DNA of 64,000 nucleotides, from positions 1-64,000 of the forward strand of contig NZ_PVTF01000009.1 in NCBI RefSeq assembly GCF_003002815.1, given 5' to 3'. Under the pieces are notes generated by a model, which was not told where the DNA came from, made no database searches, and was given only the letters and a program-made list of their open reading frames with translations. Positions 24,136 to 33,249 of the stretch are shown here, piece by piece. The stretch comes from Umezawaea tangerina (GTDB lineage Bacteria > Actinomycetota > Actinomycetes > Mycobacteriales > Pseudonocardiaceae). How positions within the stretch are numbered: position 1 is the first letter of the stretch; every line of letters starts with the position of its first letter. A program made the translations under genes and the position numbers.

Positions 24136-26721
24136 ATGGGGTCCAGCCCTGCACGTCGACGGCGCCGTGTCCGCGGCCCGGCGGTGGCGGTCGCGTTAGC
24201 CCTGGTGGTGGCCGGTGGAACCGGCTACACCGCCTCGGCCGCCGACCACGAGCGGGTCGTCAACGGCACCTTCGACAACGGCACCTCGGCCCCGTGGTGG
24301 ACCGGCGCAGGCACCACCGGCCAGGTCACCGGCGGCGAGTTCTGCGTCGCCGTCACCGGGGGCACCACGAACCCGTGGGACGCGCTGATCGGCCAGAACG
24401 GCGTGCCGTTCGAGGAGGGCGAGTCCTACACCTTCGAGTTCGACGCGCACGCGACCACCGCGCAGCGGATCTCCGCGGTGACCGGCGAGGGCGTGTCCCC
24501 GTACCGGCAGATCTCCAAGCAGGACTTCGACGTCACGGCGGCGAAGCAGCACTTCACCTACACGTTCACCTCGGCGCTGGACTTCCCCGACGCGGGCAAC
24601 GGCCAGGTCGCCTTCCACCTCGGCGGGCAGACCTTCGACAACACCGTGTGCGTCGACAACGTGTCCCTGGTCGGCGGGGCGGTGCCGCCCGGCGGCCCCG
24701 CGCCGGTGACGAAGAAGGTGCAGGTCAACCAGACGGCCTACGTGCCGGGCCTGCCCAAGCACGCCACGCTGGTCACCGACGCCACCACCCCGCAGGACTG
24801 GGCGCTGCGGAACTCCGCGGGCGCCGCCGTCGCCACCGGCAAGGCCACGCCGAAGGGCACCGACGCGGCGTCCGGCGACCCGGTGCAGATCATCGACTTC
24901 TCGGCCTACGACACCGCGGGCACCGGTTACACGCTCGTCGTCGGCGAGGACGTGAGCTACCCGTTCGACATCGGCGTCCAGCCGTACAAGGACCTCCGCA
25001 AGGACTCGCTCGCGTTCTTCTACCACCAGCGCAGCGGCATCCCCATCGAGGCGCAGTACGTCGGCGACACCTACGCCCGCGCCGCGGGCCACCTGAACGT
25101 GGCGCCGAACAAGGGCGACGACGCGGTCCCCTGCCGCGCCGACCTCGCCTGCGGCTACACCCTCGACGTGCGCGGCGGCTGGTACGACGCCGGTGACCAC
25201 GGCAAGTACGTCGTCAACGGCGGCATCTCCGCGTGGCAGGTGCTGGACACCTACGAGCGCGCGGTCGCGCTCGGCGACGCCTCCGCGCTGGGCGACGGGA
25301 CGCTGTCGATCCCGGAGAACCACAACGGCGTGCCGGACGTGCTCGACGAGGCCCGCTGGGAGGTGGAGTTCCTGCTGCGCATGCAGGCGCCCAACGGCAT
25401 GGTGCACCACAAGGTGCACGACGCCGCGTGGACCGGACTGCCCACGCTGCCGAGCCAGGACCCGCAGCCGCGCAGGCTGTCCGCGGTGAGCACCGCCGCG
25501 ACGCTCAACACCGCCGCCGTCGGCGCGCAGGCCGCCCGGATCTGGCGCACCATCGACCCGGCGTTCTCCGCCAGGGCGCTCGCCGCGGCCGAAAAGGCCT
25601 ACGCGGCGGCGAAAGCCGACCCGAACAGGCTCGCCGACCCGAACGACGGCACCGGTGGCGGCGCGTACAACGACGACACCGTGACCGACGAGTTCTACTG
25701 GGCCGCCGCCGAGCTCTACACGACGACCGGCGGTGCCGCCTACCGCGCCGACGTGACCGGATCCCCTCTGTACAAGGGGAAGAGCCTCACCACGAGGGGC
25801 TTCGACTGGGCCTCCACCGGCCCGCTCGGCGACGTCACGCTGGCCGTCGTCCCGAACGGCCTGCCGCCCGCCGACATCGCGGAGACCAGGTCCGCGTTCA
25901 CCACCACCGCGGACGCCCACCTCGCCCAGATCGCCACCCAGGGCTACCCGGCTCCTTACCAGACCTCGGACGGCTCGTACGACTGGGGTTCCAACGGCCT
26001 GGTGGCCAACAACGCCATGGTGCTCGCGCTGGCGAGCGACTTCACCGGGCAGCCGAAGTACCGCGCGGGCGTGTACGAGACCATGGGCTACCTGCTCGGC
26101 CGCAACCCGAACAGCTACTCCTACGTCAGCGGCTACGGCGACCAGCCCGTCCGCAACGTCCACCACCGCTTCTGGGCCAACCAGCTCGACGCGTCACTGC
26201 CCACCGCTCCGCCCGGCGTGCTGTCGGGCGGCCCGAACAGCGGGCTGCAGGACCCGGTCGCGGCCAGGCTGCTGGCCGGCTGCAAGCCGCAGAAGTGCTT
26301 CGTCGACCACATCGAGGCCTACTCGCTCAACGAGGTCACGGTGAACTGGAACTCCGCGCTGGCCTGGGTGGCGAACTGGGCGGCGGAGAAGTCCGACCGC
26401 GCCGCGGGCTGCGCGGTCGACTACCAGGTCGCCAAGTGGGGCACCGGCCAGACCGCCACGCTGACGGTCACGAACACCGGCGCCACCCCGTGGACCGGGT
26501 GGAAGCTCGGCTTCTCCTTCGGCGGCGGGCAGAAGATCACCAACGGGTGGTCGGCGACGTGGGCCCAGAACGGCCGCGACGTCACCGCGACCAACCTGTC
26601 GTGGAACGCCGGGCTCGCCCCCGGCTCCACCGCCCACCTCGGCTACGTCGCCTCGTCCACGACCGCCGACGCCGACCCGCCCGCGTTCAGCGTGAACGGC
26701 GAGGTGTGCACGCGGAAGTAG
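24136..26721 (+). CDS. Secreted GH9 cellulase (CBM4-Ig-GH9-CBM2)
   Basis: This 861-residue protein has a signal peptide (1 to about 36), a CBM4-type beta-sandwich (about 40-180), a short Pro/Gly linker, an Ig-like domain (about 193-282), a GH9 (alpha/alpha)6 barrel (about 285-750) and a C-terminal CBM2 (759-861, Cys759 to Cys858). Catalytic residues are in GGWYDAGDHGKY (Asp351, Asp354) and SLNEVTVNWNS (Glu733); the substrate-binding His is in VRNVHHRF. The architecture is that of processive endoglucanases/cellobiohydrolases of actinomycetes. ATG at 24136 follows GGGAGGAG. It is controlled by a CebR-like site and perhaps by LacI-type operator 2. Confidence 0.93.
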   Translation: MGSSPARRRRRVRGPAVAVALALVVAGGTGYTASAADHERVVNGTFDNGTSAPWWTGAGTTGQVTGGEFCVAVTGGTTNPWDALIGQNGVPFEEGESYTFEFDAHATTAQRISAVTGEGVSPYRQISKQDFDVTAAKQHFTYTFTSALDFPDAGNGQVAFHLGGQTFDNTVCVDNVSLVGGAVPPGGPAPVTKKVQVNQTAYVPGLPKHATLVTDATTPQDWALRNSAGAAVATGKATPKGTDAASGDPVQIIDFSAYDTAGTGYTLVVGEDVSYPFDIGVQPYKDLRKDSLAFFYHQRSGIPIEAQYVGDTYARAAGHLNVAPNKGDDAVPCRADLACGYTLDVRGGWYDAGDHGKYVVNGGISAWQVLDTYERAVALGDASALGDGTLSIPENHNGVPDVLDEARWEVEFLLRMQAPNGMVHHKVHDAAWTGLPTLPSQDPQPRRLSAVSTAATLNTAAVGAQAARIWRTIDPAFSARALAAAEKAYAAAKADPNRLADPNDGTGGGAYNDDTVTDEFYWAAAELYTTTGGAAYRADVTGSPLYKGKSLTTRGFDWASTGPLGDVTLAVVPNGLPPADIAETRSAFTTTADAHLAQIATQGYPAPYQTSDGSYDWGSNGLVANNAMVLALASDFTGQPKYRAGVYETMGYLLGRNPNSYSYVSGYGDQPVRNVHHRFWANQLDASLPTAPPGVLSGGPNSGLQDPVAARLLAGCKPQKCFVDHIEAYSLNEVTVNWNSALAWVANWAAEKSDRAAGCAVDYQVAKWGTGQTATLTVTNTGATPWTGWKLGFSFGGGQKITNGWSATWAQNGRDVTATNLSWNAGLAPGSTAHLGYVASSTTADADPPAFSVNGEVCTRK

Positions 26722-26733
26722 GAACCCCGCGGG

Positions 26734-26771
26734 GAAGCGGTCCGGCCCGACCTCCAGGGCCGGGCCGCTTC
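26734..26771 (+). terminator. Terminator after the cellulase
   Basis: GAAGCGG-CCGGCCC and its complement form a GC-rich stem of about 14 bp just after the stop. Confidence 0.65.
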
Positions 26772-26975
26772 GCGTCCGCAGGCAACCGCTTTCCGGAAAG
26801 TCCGAAGGGCCACCACTTACATCGTGACTTAATTAAAGACGTGCAGTAACCTCGGCTGCGGCTGCCACCACCTCACGACCCGCGTCCGACGCAGCGGATC
26901 CCTGCCGCACCGCCCGGACGCGGGGCTGTCGAGCACGCGCAACGCCGCGCGGCTCCGTGCCTGAAGGGACCCTGC

Positions 26976-28367
26976 ATGCTGCCATCAGCAACCCCCCGGA
27001 CCCGGTGGGGTGCCGCGGCACTCGCCCTCGCCACCGTCGCGGCCGGAGCCGCGGTCGTCGTGGCCACCGCCCCGGCGGCCGGTGCCGCCGCGTTGCCCAA
27101 CGGCTTCCGCAGCGTCGGCTACATGCCGTCGTGGGCGACCTCGGCGGACTTCGGCAAGATCCAGTACAGCAAGCTCACGCACATCAACTACTCGTTCGCG
27201 CTGCCCAACGCGAACGGGACCCTGCAAGGGATCCCGGACACGGGCAAGCTCACCGGCCTGGTGACCCAGGGGCACGGCAACGGGGTCAAGGTGTCGCTCG
27301 CGATCGGCGGGTGGAACGACGGCAACGACTCCGCGTTCGAGTCGCTGGCCGCGAACTCCGGCAGCCGCACCACGTTCGTCAACAGCGTGATGAGCGTGGT
27401 CGACCAGTACGACCTCGACGGCGTCGACATCGACTGGGAGTACCCCGACCCCGGCACGTCGGGCAACAACTACACCGCGCTGATGCAGCAGCTGAGCACC
27501 GCGCTGCACAACGCGGGCAAGATCCTCACCGCCGCGGTCGTGTCCGAGGGCGGAACCGCGAACGGCGTGCAGCCCGCGGTGTTCGGCTACGTGGACTGGC
27601 TGAACATCATGGCCTACGACGGCGGCAGCCCGCACGCCAACTACGACTGGTCGGTCGCGTCGGTCAACTTCTGGAAGAGCCGCGGCCTGCCCGCCAACAA
27701 GGCCGTCTTCGGCGTCCCGTTCTACAGCAGGCCCACCTACCTCACCTACGCCCAGCTCGTCGCGATGGACCCCGCCAACGCCAACCGCGACTGCACGACC
27801 GTCAACGGCACCCAGCAGTGCTACAACGGCATCCCCACCATCAAGCGCAAGACCCAGTGGGCCATGGCCAACGCGGGCGGCATCATGAACTGGGAGCTGT
27901 CGCAGGACACCACCGGCAGCACCTCGCTGGTCAGCGCCATCTACGACACCGCCACCGGCGGCACCACTCCCCCGCCCACCGGCAGGGTCGGCGCCATCAC
28001 CGGCATCGCGGGCAAGTGCGTCGACGTCGCCAGTGCAGGCACCGCCAACGGCACGGCCGTCCAGCTGTGGACGTGCAACGGCAGCAACGCCCAGACGTGG
28101 ACCATCGGCTCCGACAACACCATCCGCGCACTGGGCAAGTGCCTCGACGTCACCAGCGCGGGCACCGCCAACGGCACCCCGATCCAGCTGTGGGACTGCA
28201 ACGCCACCGGCTCCCAGACCTGGCGGGCCCAGTCCGACGGCACACTCCGCAACCCCGCGTCCGGCCGCTGCCTCGACGCTTCCGGCAACTCCTCCGCCGA
28301 CGGCACGCGACTCCAGATCTGGGACTGCTTCGCGGGCAGCAACCAGGTCTGGCGCCTCCCCGCCTGA
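26976..28367 (+). CDS. Secreted GH18 chitinase with C-terminal CBM13 (ricin-B type)
   Basis: This 463-residue protein has a signal peptide (1 to about 37) and a GH18 TIM barrel (about 42-320) with LAIGGW and the catalytic motif DGVDIDWE (Asp148, Asp151, Asp153, Glu155), using substrate-assisted retention. A short Thr/Pro linker leads to a beta-trefoil (about 332-463) with three QxW-type repeats (QTWTI, QTWRA, QVWRL). It should bind and cut chitin or related GlcNAc polymers. ATG at 26976 follows GAAGGGA. No DasR site is visible upstream, unlike the second chitinase. Confidence 0.92.
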   Translation: MLPSATPRTRWGAAALALATVAAGAAVVVATAPAAGAAALPNGFRSVGYMPSWATSADFGKIQYSKLTHINYSFALPNANGTLQGIPDTGKLTGLVTQGHGNGVKVSLAIGGWNDGNDSAFESLAANSGSRTTFVNSVMSVVDQYDLDGVDIDWEYPDPGTSGNNYTALMQQLSTALHNAGKILTAAVVSEGGTANGVQPAVFGYVDWLNIMAYDGGSPHANYDWSVASVNFWKSRGLPANKAVFGVPFYSRPTYLTYAQLVAMDPANANRDCTTVNGTQQCYNGIPTIKRKTQWAMANAGGIMNWELSQDTTGSTSLVSAIYDTATGGTTPPPTGRVGAITGIAGKCVDVASAGTANGTAVQLWTCNGSNAQTWTIGSDNTIRALGKCLDVTSAGTANGTPIQLWDCNATGSQTWRAQSDGTLRNPASGRCLDASGNSSADGTRLQIWDCFAGSNQVWRLPA

Positions 28368-28380
28368 CCCCCACCCCCGC

Positions 28381-28415
28381 CGAACGGCCCGTCGCACGTC
28401 GCGGCGGGCCGTTCG
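28381..28415 (+). terminator. Terminator after the GH18-CBM13 chitinase
   Basis: CGAACGGCCCG and its complement flank an interrupted stem with a short ACGT loop, 13 bp after the stop. Confidence 0.6.
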
Positions 28416-28458
28416 CGTTCGTCGTAACGACCGGGGCTTGGTCACTGATAGTGCTCAT

Positions 28459-29181
28459 GTGAACGAGGACGGCGACCACGACGCGCCGGAGGTGGCGAAC
28501 TCGACGACGGAGTCGAGCGGTTCGACCGTGCAGAGCGGCAGCATCGGCGGCGACGTCACCGTCAACCACAACCGCTGGACCGCGGTCGCGTTCCTCTCGG
28601 CCCTCGTGGCCTTCCTGGCCGCGGTGGTGGCCGTCGTCTGGCTGGTCCAGGCCCGCGAGCGCCCGGCCGTGGCCGGGGCTCCCAGCGCGCAGCCCACGTC
28701 CTCCGCCTCGGCGGCCGCTTCGTCGTCGGTCTCGTCGTCATCGGCGGCCCCACCGCCGACAGCCGCGTCACCGACAGCCGCGCTCGTGCCGCCGCCGGCC
28801 GTCACCACCCCCAGCACGTGCGAGGGCGGCGTCCGGGCGACCGTCGAGGCACTCCCCGAGGTGTCGGGTCCGTTCGACTACACGGCGGTCATGGCCTGCC
28901 CGCCGGCAACCGGTCAGGAGTACCGGGTCGTCGTCGAGTACCCCGTGGACCGCAACGACCTCGACCGCACGGAGTGGTACGCGCAGCCCGACCGGCTGCC
29001 ACCCGACCTGACGACGTTCACCATGCAGTCGAAGCCCAGCACGCCGGGGTCGACACGGCTGATCTACGTCATCTCGTGCGACCCGGCCGCCTACGACAGG
29101 TGGGCGGCGAGAGCACCATTCGGGAAGCCCATCACCGGAACCGCTGGCCAGGCGCCCTGGTGTCGGAGCCCGTCGCGGTGA
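28459..29181 (+). CDS. Single-pass membrane protein with amyloid-like N-terminal motif
   Basis: This 240-residue protein has a short acidic N-terminus containing STVQSGSIGGDVTVNHN (22-38), one membrane helix (about 41-63), a long Ser/Ala/Pro/Thr linker (about 70-120) and a folded extracellular C-terminal domain with Cys residues. The VQxG...GDVxV pattern recalls the RHIM-like and other amyloid signalling motifs found in actinobacterial conflict proteins, but the match is loose. The extracellular domain is not recognised. GTG at 28459 has no strong ribosome binding site. It stands alone between terminators. Confidence 0.7.
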   Translation: MNEDGDHDAPEVANSTTESSGSTVQSGSIGGDVTVNHNRWTAVAFLSALVAFLAAVVAVVWLVQARERPAVAGAPSAQPTSSASAAASSSVSSSSAAPPPTAASPTAALVPPPAVTTPSTCEGGVRATVEALPEVSGPFDYTAVMACPPATGQEYRVVVEYPVDRNDLDRTEWYAQPDRLPPDLTTFTMQSKPSTPGSTRLIYVISCDPAAYDRWAARAPFGKPITGTAGQAPWCRSPSR

Positions 29182-29333
29182 TCTACCGGCCGTAGCGCGC
29201 CACTCCTCGCCCCCGACCGGACGGGTCGCGCGTCTCGATACGGCGGAACCCGTTTGGCGGCACGGGGTACTGGGCACCATCGGCTCATTCCGCCGCACCG
29301 CGCACCTCCCTGCGCGCGGCCGACGACAAGGCG

Positions 29334-29819
29334 ATGCAGATGCGACGATCAAGGTTGGCCGCGATGACCACCCTCTGCGCGATGACGGTGGCGGGAACCG
29401 CTCTCCCGGCCTCCGCGGACACCGCGCAGAGCGGGCCGGTGCGCGTGGACATCGCGCCGGGCAAGGGGATCGTCGTGACACCGGACGACTACTGGTACGT
29501 GCGGGGCACGTTCTCGTTCACGGCGAGCGTCACGGACGTGGGGGAGGCCGACGACGAGAACCTCTTCGTCTTCGTGTCGGTGCCCGACGTGATCCGGATG
29601 ACCGGCTACCAGGGCGATCGGTGGCGGTGCGAGTCCGTCGAGGGCGGCGTGGACTGCACGAACCCGGACCTCGTCGTCCCCGGCGAGGCGTGGCCGTTGT
29701 TGACCATCACGGCTACCGGCGCCGGCTACGTCCAGGACACCCTGGACGTGCACGCGGTCGCCGACAGCGCCGAGTGGACCCAGACCGGCACGCCGTTCGT
29801 CTACGACACGTCGTCCTGA
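29334..29819 (+). CDS. Secreted hypothetical protein
   Basis: This 161-residue protein has a signal peptide ending near ASADTA (residue 28). The mature part is beta-rich, acidic and contains one Cys pair (Cys in RWRCES and VDCTN), suggesting a small Ig-like or DUF11-like sandwich (FSFTASVTDVGEADDENLFVFVSVP). No catalytic motif is visible. A second ATG at 29340 is an alternative start. It converges on the GH18 chitinase gene across a shared terminator. Confidence 0.7.
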   Translation: MQMRRSRLAAMTTLCAMTVAGTALPASADTAQSGPVRVDIAPGKGIVVTPDDYWYVRGTFSFTASVTDVGEADDENLFVFVSVPDVIRMTGYQGDRWRCESVEGGVDCTNPDLVVPGEAWPLLTITATGAGYVQDTLDVHAVADSAEWTQTGTPFVYDTSS

Positions 29820-29831
29820 CCGCGCACGGGA

Positions 29832-29861
29832 AGGGGCGTGGCGCCGAGGCACCACGCCCCT
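29832..29861. terminator. Bidirectional terminator
   Basis: Perfect 10-bp arms (AGGGGCGTGG and complement) surround a 10-nt loop between two convergent stops. Confidence 0.75.
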
Positions 29862-29867
29862 GGGCGA

Positions 29868-30809
29868 TCAGCCCGTGTAGTTGGCGGTGATCTTGGTGAA
29901 CTCGTACTGGCCCTGCGAGACGCCCGCGCAACCGTCGCAGTCGCGGTTGAGCGCCCAGAACGACAGCCGCGCCAGGTGCACGGTGCGCGCCCAGTCGCGG
30001 ATGGCGCGGTAGTCGTTGACGGACACGACCTCACCGGCGTTGTCGGTGTGGCCGTTCATGGACGACAGGCCGGACTTGCGCCAGGCGGCGTCGTCGGCGA
30101 GGCCGAAGACGGACTTGAGCTTGTTCTTCAGGCCGGTCACGGCGCTCTTGGTCTTGCCCGGCATGTCGCCGCCGCTGCTGAAGTCGAACGGCATGAGGGT
30201 CCACACGTCGACGTTCGCGCCGAGGTCCTTGGAGCGCTGGATGAGCCGCTGGCCCCAGGTCTCGGGGCCGGAGACCTCGGTGGGGATGGTGATGACCACG
30301 CGGACGCCGGGGTTGTTCTGCTTGATGATCTTGACGGCCCCCAGGATGCGGTCCTGCACGGTGGCGTTCTGGAACTCGTCGGTGTTCTCGATGTCCAGGT
30401 CGATCGCCTTGAACTGCCCGGCGTTGATCACTTTCTGGTAGGCGCCCGCCAGCGCGGTGGCCGACGAGCAGGTGGAGCCGAGCTTGTTGCCAGACCAGCC
30501 TCCGATGGACGGCAGGGCGTCCCCGCCCGCGGCGCGGATCTGGTTGACGCGGGTGATGTCCGCACCGGTGAGCGAGCGCTGGCCGTCCCACTGCGGGTTG
30601 CAGTTGCCGTTCGACAGGACGAAGGCCAGCGTGAACGACTTGACGCCCGTCGCCTGCATGACGCTCACCGGGTTCGGCGGGCTTTCCCACTGGTACAGGT
30701 AGGGCGCCGACAGGACGGGGTCCACCGCCGCGTCGGCCGCGGGTGCCACCAGCCCGACGGTCGAGAGCGCGACCGTCGAGGCGACGAGAAGCCGCCGCAT
30801 GATCTTCAT
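29868..30809 (-). CDS. Secreted single-domain GH18 chitinase
   Basis: This 313-residue protein has a signal peptide (1 to about 28) and one GH18 barrel. SIGGWSG (101-107) and AIDLDIE (Asp137, Asp139, Glu141) give the substrate cleft and catalytic acid; the family's first Asp of DxxDxDxE is Lys/Ala here (FKAIDLDIE), as in chitinase C/D-like subfamilies. It has no carbohydrate-binding module. ATG at 30809 follows GGAGG. The upstream dre-like site predicts DasR control, with glucosamine 6-phosphate as inducer in known systems. Confidence 0.88.
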   Translation of the reverse strand: MKIMRRLLVASTVALSTVGLVAPAADAAVDPVLSAPYLYQWESPPNPVSVMQATGVKSFTLAFVLSNGNCNPQWDGQRSLTGADITRVNQIRAAGGDALPSIGGWSGNKLGSTCSSATALAGAYQKVINAGQFKAIDLDIENTDEFQNATVQDRILGAVKIIKQNNPGVRVVITIPTEVSGPETWGQRLIQRSKDLGANVDVWTLMPFDFSSGGDMPGKTKSAVTGLKNKLKSVFGLADDAAWRKSGLSSMNGHTDNAGEVVSVNDYRAIRDWARTVHLARLSFWALNRDCDGCAGVSQGQYEFTKITANYTG

Positions 30810-30901
30810 TCGGTCCTCCAGCGTGGGGAGTGCACGGAACCCACCTCGCGAGCCCTGGGCGGCGTCGGGCCGGAGGCGGCTGACCACGTCAGCGGCTCAA
30901 A

Positions 30902-30917
30902 ACTGGACTAGACCAAT
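30902..30917. promoter_or_regulatory. DasR-responsive element (dre)-like site
   Basis: On the minus strand ATTGGTCTAGTCCAGT matches 14 of 16 bases of the dre consensus ACTGGTCTAGACCAGT. It lies 93 bp upstream of the chitinase start, a typical position for DasR repression. Confidence 0.7.
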
Positions 30918-30976
30918 GGCCCCTGTCAAGGGCAAGCGTTTTCCCGACCAACCCGATCGGAGCAGCTCAACGGGTG

Positions 30977-31456
30977 TCAGGCACCGTCGAGTCCGGCTAT
31001 CAACAACCTCAGTTCGAGTTCCTGGACGCGCAGTGCGCGGGCCGGTTCACCGAGTCCGGTCATGGCGAGCCGACAGCGTTCGAGCCTCTCCGTGCGATAT
31101 CGGGGAAAGGCGAGCTTCACCGCGGTGTCGAGCATTCCCAGGTGGTAGCGGAGCAGTCCCCCGATGCGCGCGGGCACCGAGTCCGACGAGTACTGCTCGC
31201 ACAGGTCGTCGGCCCATCCGGAAAGCCTGCCGTACTCCCCCGCGACCTTTCGGCCGCGCCGGGCGACCTCGTAGGAGGTGTCACCGGGCAGGGCGCACGC
31301 GATGATCACCCCGTTCGCCTGATCCTGCAGCGCAACGGCCCTGACGACGATCTCCAGCAACGTGGTCAGCCGCAGCAGTTCGGCCGTGGCGGGATCGAGC
31401 CTGAAGCCCGTTCCGGCCGCCACGGTGCGGATTCCGGTGCGCCGTCGAAAGCGCAT
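30977..31456 (-). CDS. Hypothetical protein, about 159 residues
   Basis: This mostly helical, Arg/Leu-rich soluble protein starts MRFRRRTGIRT at the ATG at 31456. A core of heptad-like leucines (ATAELLRLTTLLEIVVRAVALQDQ) suggests a helical bundle. The family is not recognised, and no DNA-binding or catalytic motif is visible. The open frame extends upstream to 31633, but third positions degrade there. Confidence 0.6.
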   Translation of the reverse strand: MRFRRRTGIRTVAAGTGFRLDPATAELLRLTTLLEIVVRAVALQDQANGVIIACALPGDTSYEVARRGRKVAGEYGRLSGWADDLCEQYSSDSVPARIGGLLRYHLGMLDTAVKLAFPRYRTERLERCRLAMTGLGEPARALRVQELELRLLIAGLDGA

Positions 31457-31791
31457 GACCAACCATAACCCCGCACACCTGGTCCAGAGGTAACCGAATA
31501 CCGCGAAAGGACGAACCGGGACCTGCCGCGGCACCTCGCGCGACGGCCCGAGTTGGTAAAGGACATTGCCGAACAAGCGGCACCGAAAGGCCGGTCGAAA
31601 CCCGCGCCGCGCTATCGCGGAACCACCGGACAAACCGTTGCCGCACCAGGACGACCGGCATCCGCGAGTGAGCCGGGAAGGCCTGTCCGGGTCGGGGCTC
31701 GACCAGGAAAACCGGTCGTCGCCAAGTCACCCGCGCGACGGCCGGAACTCGCCCCAACCGGACTTCCAGCACAAACCACCCACCAGGACCG
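31457..31791. other. Non-coding interval
   Basis: No gene is seen. ACCTGGTCCAGAGGT (31477-31491) shares the TGGTC-AGA core of dre/chitinase-type sites but is a poor palindrome match. The remainder shows no repeat or promoter I would defend. Confidence 0.4.
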
Positions 31792-33249
31792 TCAGTCCGA
31801 CAGGTCCGCGAACCCCTCGGTCGGCACGGACACCGACAGCGGCAGCCGCACCTGGAACCGGGTGTCGCCCGGCACCGACGAGACCCGGATGTCCCCGTGG
31901 TGCTTGTTCACCACGATCCGCCACGAGATGTCCAGCCCGAGCCCCGTGCCCTCGCCGACCGCCTTCGTCGTGAAGAACGGCTCGAAGATCCGGCCCTGCA
32001 CCTCCGCCGGGATCCCGGTCCCGGTGTCGCCGACCTCCACGACCACCAGGTCGCCCTCGCGGAACGTGCGCACGGTCAGCGTGCCGTCGCCGCCCATGGC
32101 GCCAATGGCGTTGTCGACCAGGTTCGTCCACACCTGGTTCAGCTCGGCCGCGAACGCGGGCAGCGGCGGCAGCGAGCGGTCGTACTCCTTGACCACCCGC
32201 ACGTCGCCGATCTTGCGGCCGAGCATCACCAGGGTGGAGTCGAGGAGCTCGTGCACGTCGACCACCTGGAACGGCGCCCGGTCCATCTGCGAGTACTGCT
32301 TGGCCGCTCCCACCAGCGTCGACACCCTGGTGGTGGCGTCCTCGATCTCGTTCATCAGCGTCTCGGTCTCGACGGTGTAGGCCAGCCAGCGCACCGCCGC
32401 CTCGGTCGACGACCTCGGGCACAGCGCCGCCGCCTCGTCGAGCCACTCGACGTCCAGCCCGCCCGCGACCAGCGTGGGCGCGAGGTCCCAGCCGCCGGTG
32501 ACGCCGTGGTCGTCGAGCCAGTCGCCGACCTCGTCCTCGCGGTCGTTGGTCTCCAGCGGCCCCAGCTTGGGCGCCTTGGCGACCCGCTCGACCGCGTTCT
32601 CCTGGAGCTTCACCAGCGCGGGCAGCGTCTCCGGGTCGATCTTGCCGCTGGCCAGCATCGCCAGCTTGTGCCGCATGCCCGCGACCCGTTCGCGCAGCGC
32701 GGCCGTCGCCCGCACGGCCGCGGCCGCCGGGTTGTTCAGCTCGTGGGTCAGCCCGGCCGACAGCGAGCCAAGCGCGAGCAGCCGCTCCCGCTCGTTGACC
32801 ATCCGCTGGGTGTTCTGCATCCCGAAGAACAGGCCCTCCAGCAGGTGCATGGCCATCGGGAACCACTCGCGGATGACCGGGCCGAACTCGTCGGCGGGCA
32901 GCTGGAACATCCGGGTGTCGGTGATCGACTCGACCGTCATCCGGTAGGTCGTCTTCGACGCCACGTCGTCCTTCAGGTACGCCTGGGTCGCGCCGAAGTA
33001 TGAGCCGCGGTGGTCGGTGCGGCTCACCTCCACCCGTTCGCCGCCGATGTTGCGGCACAGCGCCACGGTGCCGTCGAGCAGCAGGAAGAAGCAGGTCGCC
33101 TCGTCTCCCTCGACGAGCACCTGGGTGCCCGCCTCGCGCGTCTCGACCTGGCCGTGGTCGAGCAGCCAGGCCAGCTGGTCCTCGCCCAGGTGCTCGAACA
33201 GGAACAGTCCTCGCAAGTCGTCGGCGGTCAGCTCCGCCATGCCGTTCAC
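31792..33249 (-). CDS. cNMP-binding-domain histidine kinase
   Basis: This protein of about 485 residues has an N-terminal cyclic-nucleotide-binding-like beta-roll (about 8-125), a helical linker, the phosphoacceptor LTHELNNPAAA (His169) and a C-terminal HATPase domain with NLVDNAIGAMGG (N box), GDTGTGIP (G1) and GEGTGLGLDISW (G2). It should autophosphorylate and signal to a receiver, most simply the REC domain of the next gene, whose stop overlaps the GTG at 33249. A methionine at 33240 is an alternative start. The cNMP domain probably senses a nucleotide or redox cue; the ligand is unknown. Confidence 0.88.
   Translation of the reverse strand: MNGMAELTADDLRGLFLFEHLGEDQLAWLLDHGQVETREAGTQVLVEGDEATCFFLLLDGTVALCRNIGGERVEVSRTDHRGSYFGATQAYLKDDVASKTTYRMTVESITDTRMFQLPADEFGPVIREWFPMAMHLLEGLFFGMQNTQRMVNERERLLALGSLSAGLTHELNNPAAAAVRATAALRERVAGMRHKLAMLASGKIDPETLPALVKLQENAVERVAKAPKLGPLETNDREDEVGDWLDDHGVTGGWDLAPTLVAGGLDVEWLDEAAALCPRSSTEAAVRWLAYTVETETLMNEIEDATTRVSTLVGAAKQYSQMDRAPFQVVDVHELLDSTLVMLGRKIGDVRVVKEYDRSLPPLPAFAAELNQVWTNLVDNAIGAMGGDGTLTVRTFREGDLVVVEVGDTGTGIPAEVQGRIFEPFFTTKAVGEGTGLGLDISWRIVVNKHHGDIRVSSVPGDTRFQVRLPLSVSVPTEGFADLSD

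Noticed and set aside
31477-31491. Second dre-like site
   Set aside because: It shares only TGGTC-AGA with the consensus and is a weak palindrome; no chitin-related gene follows.
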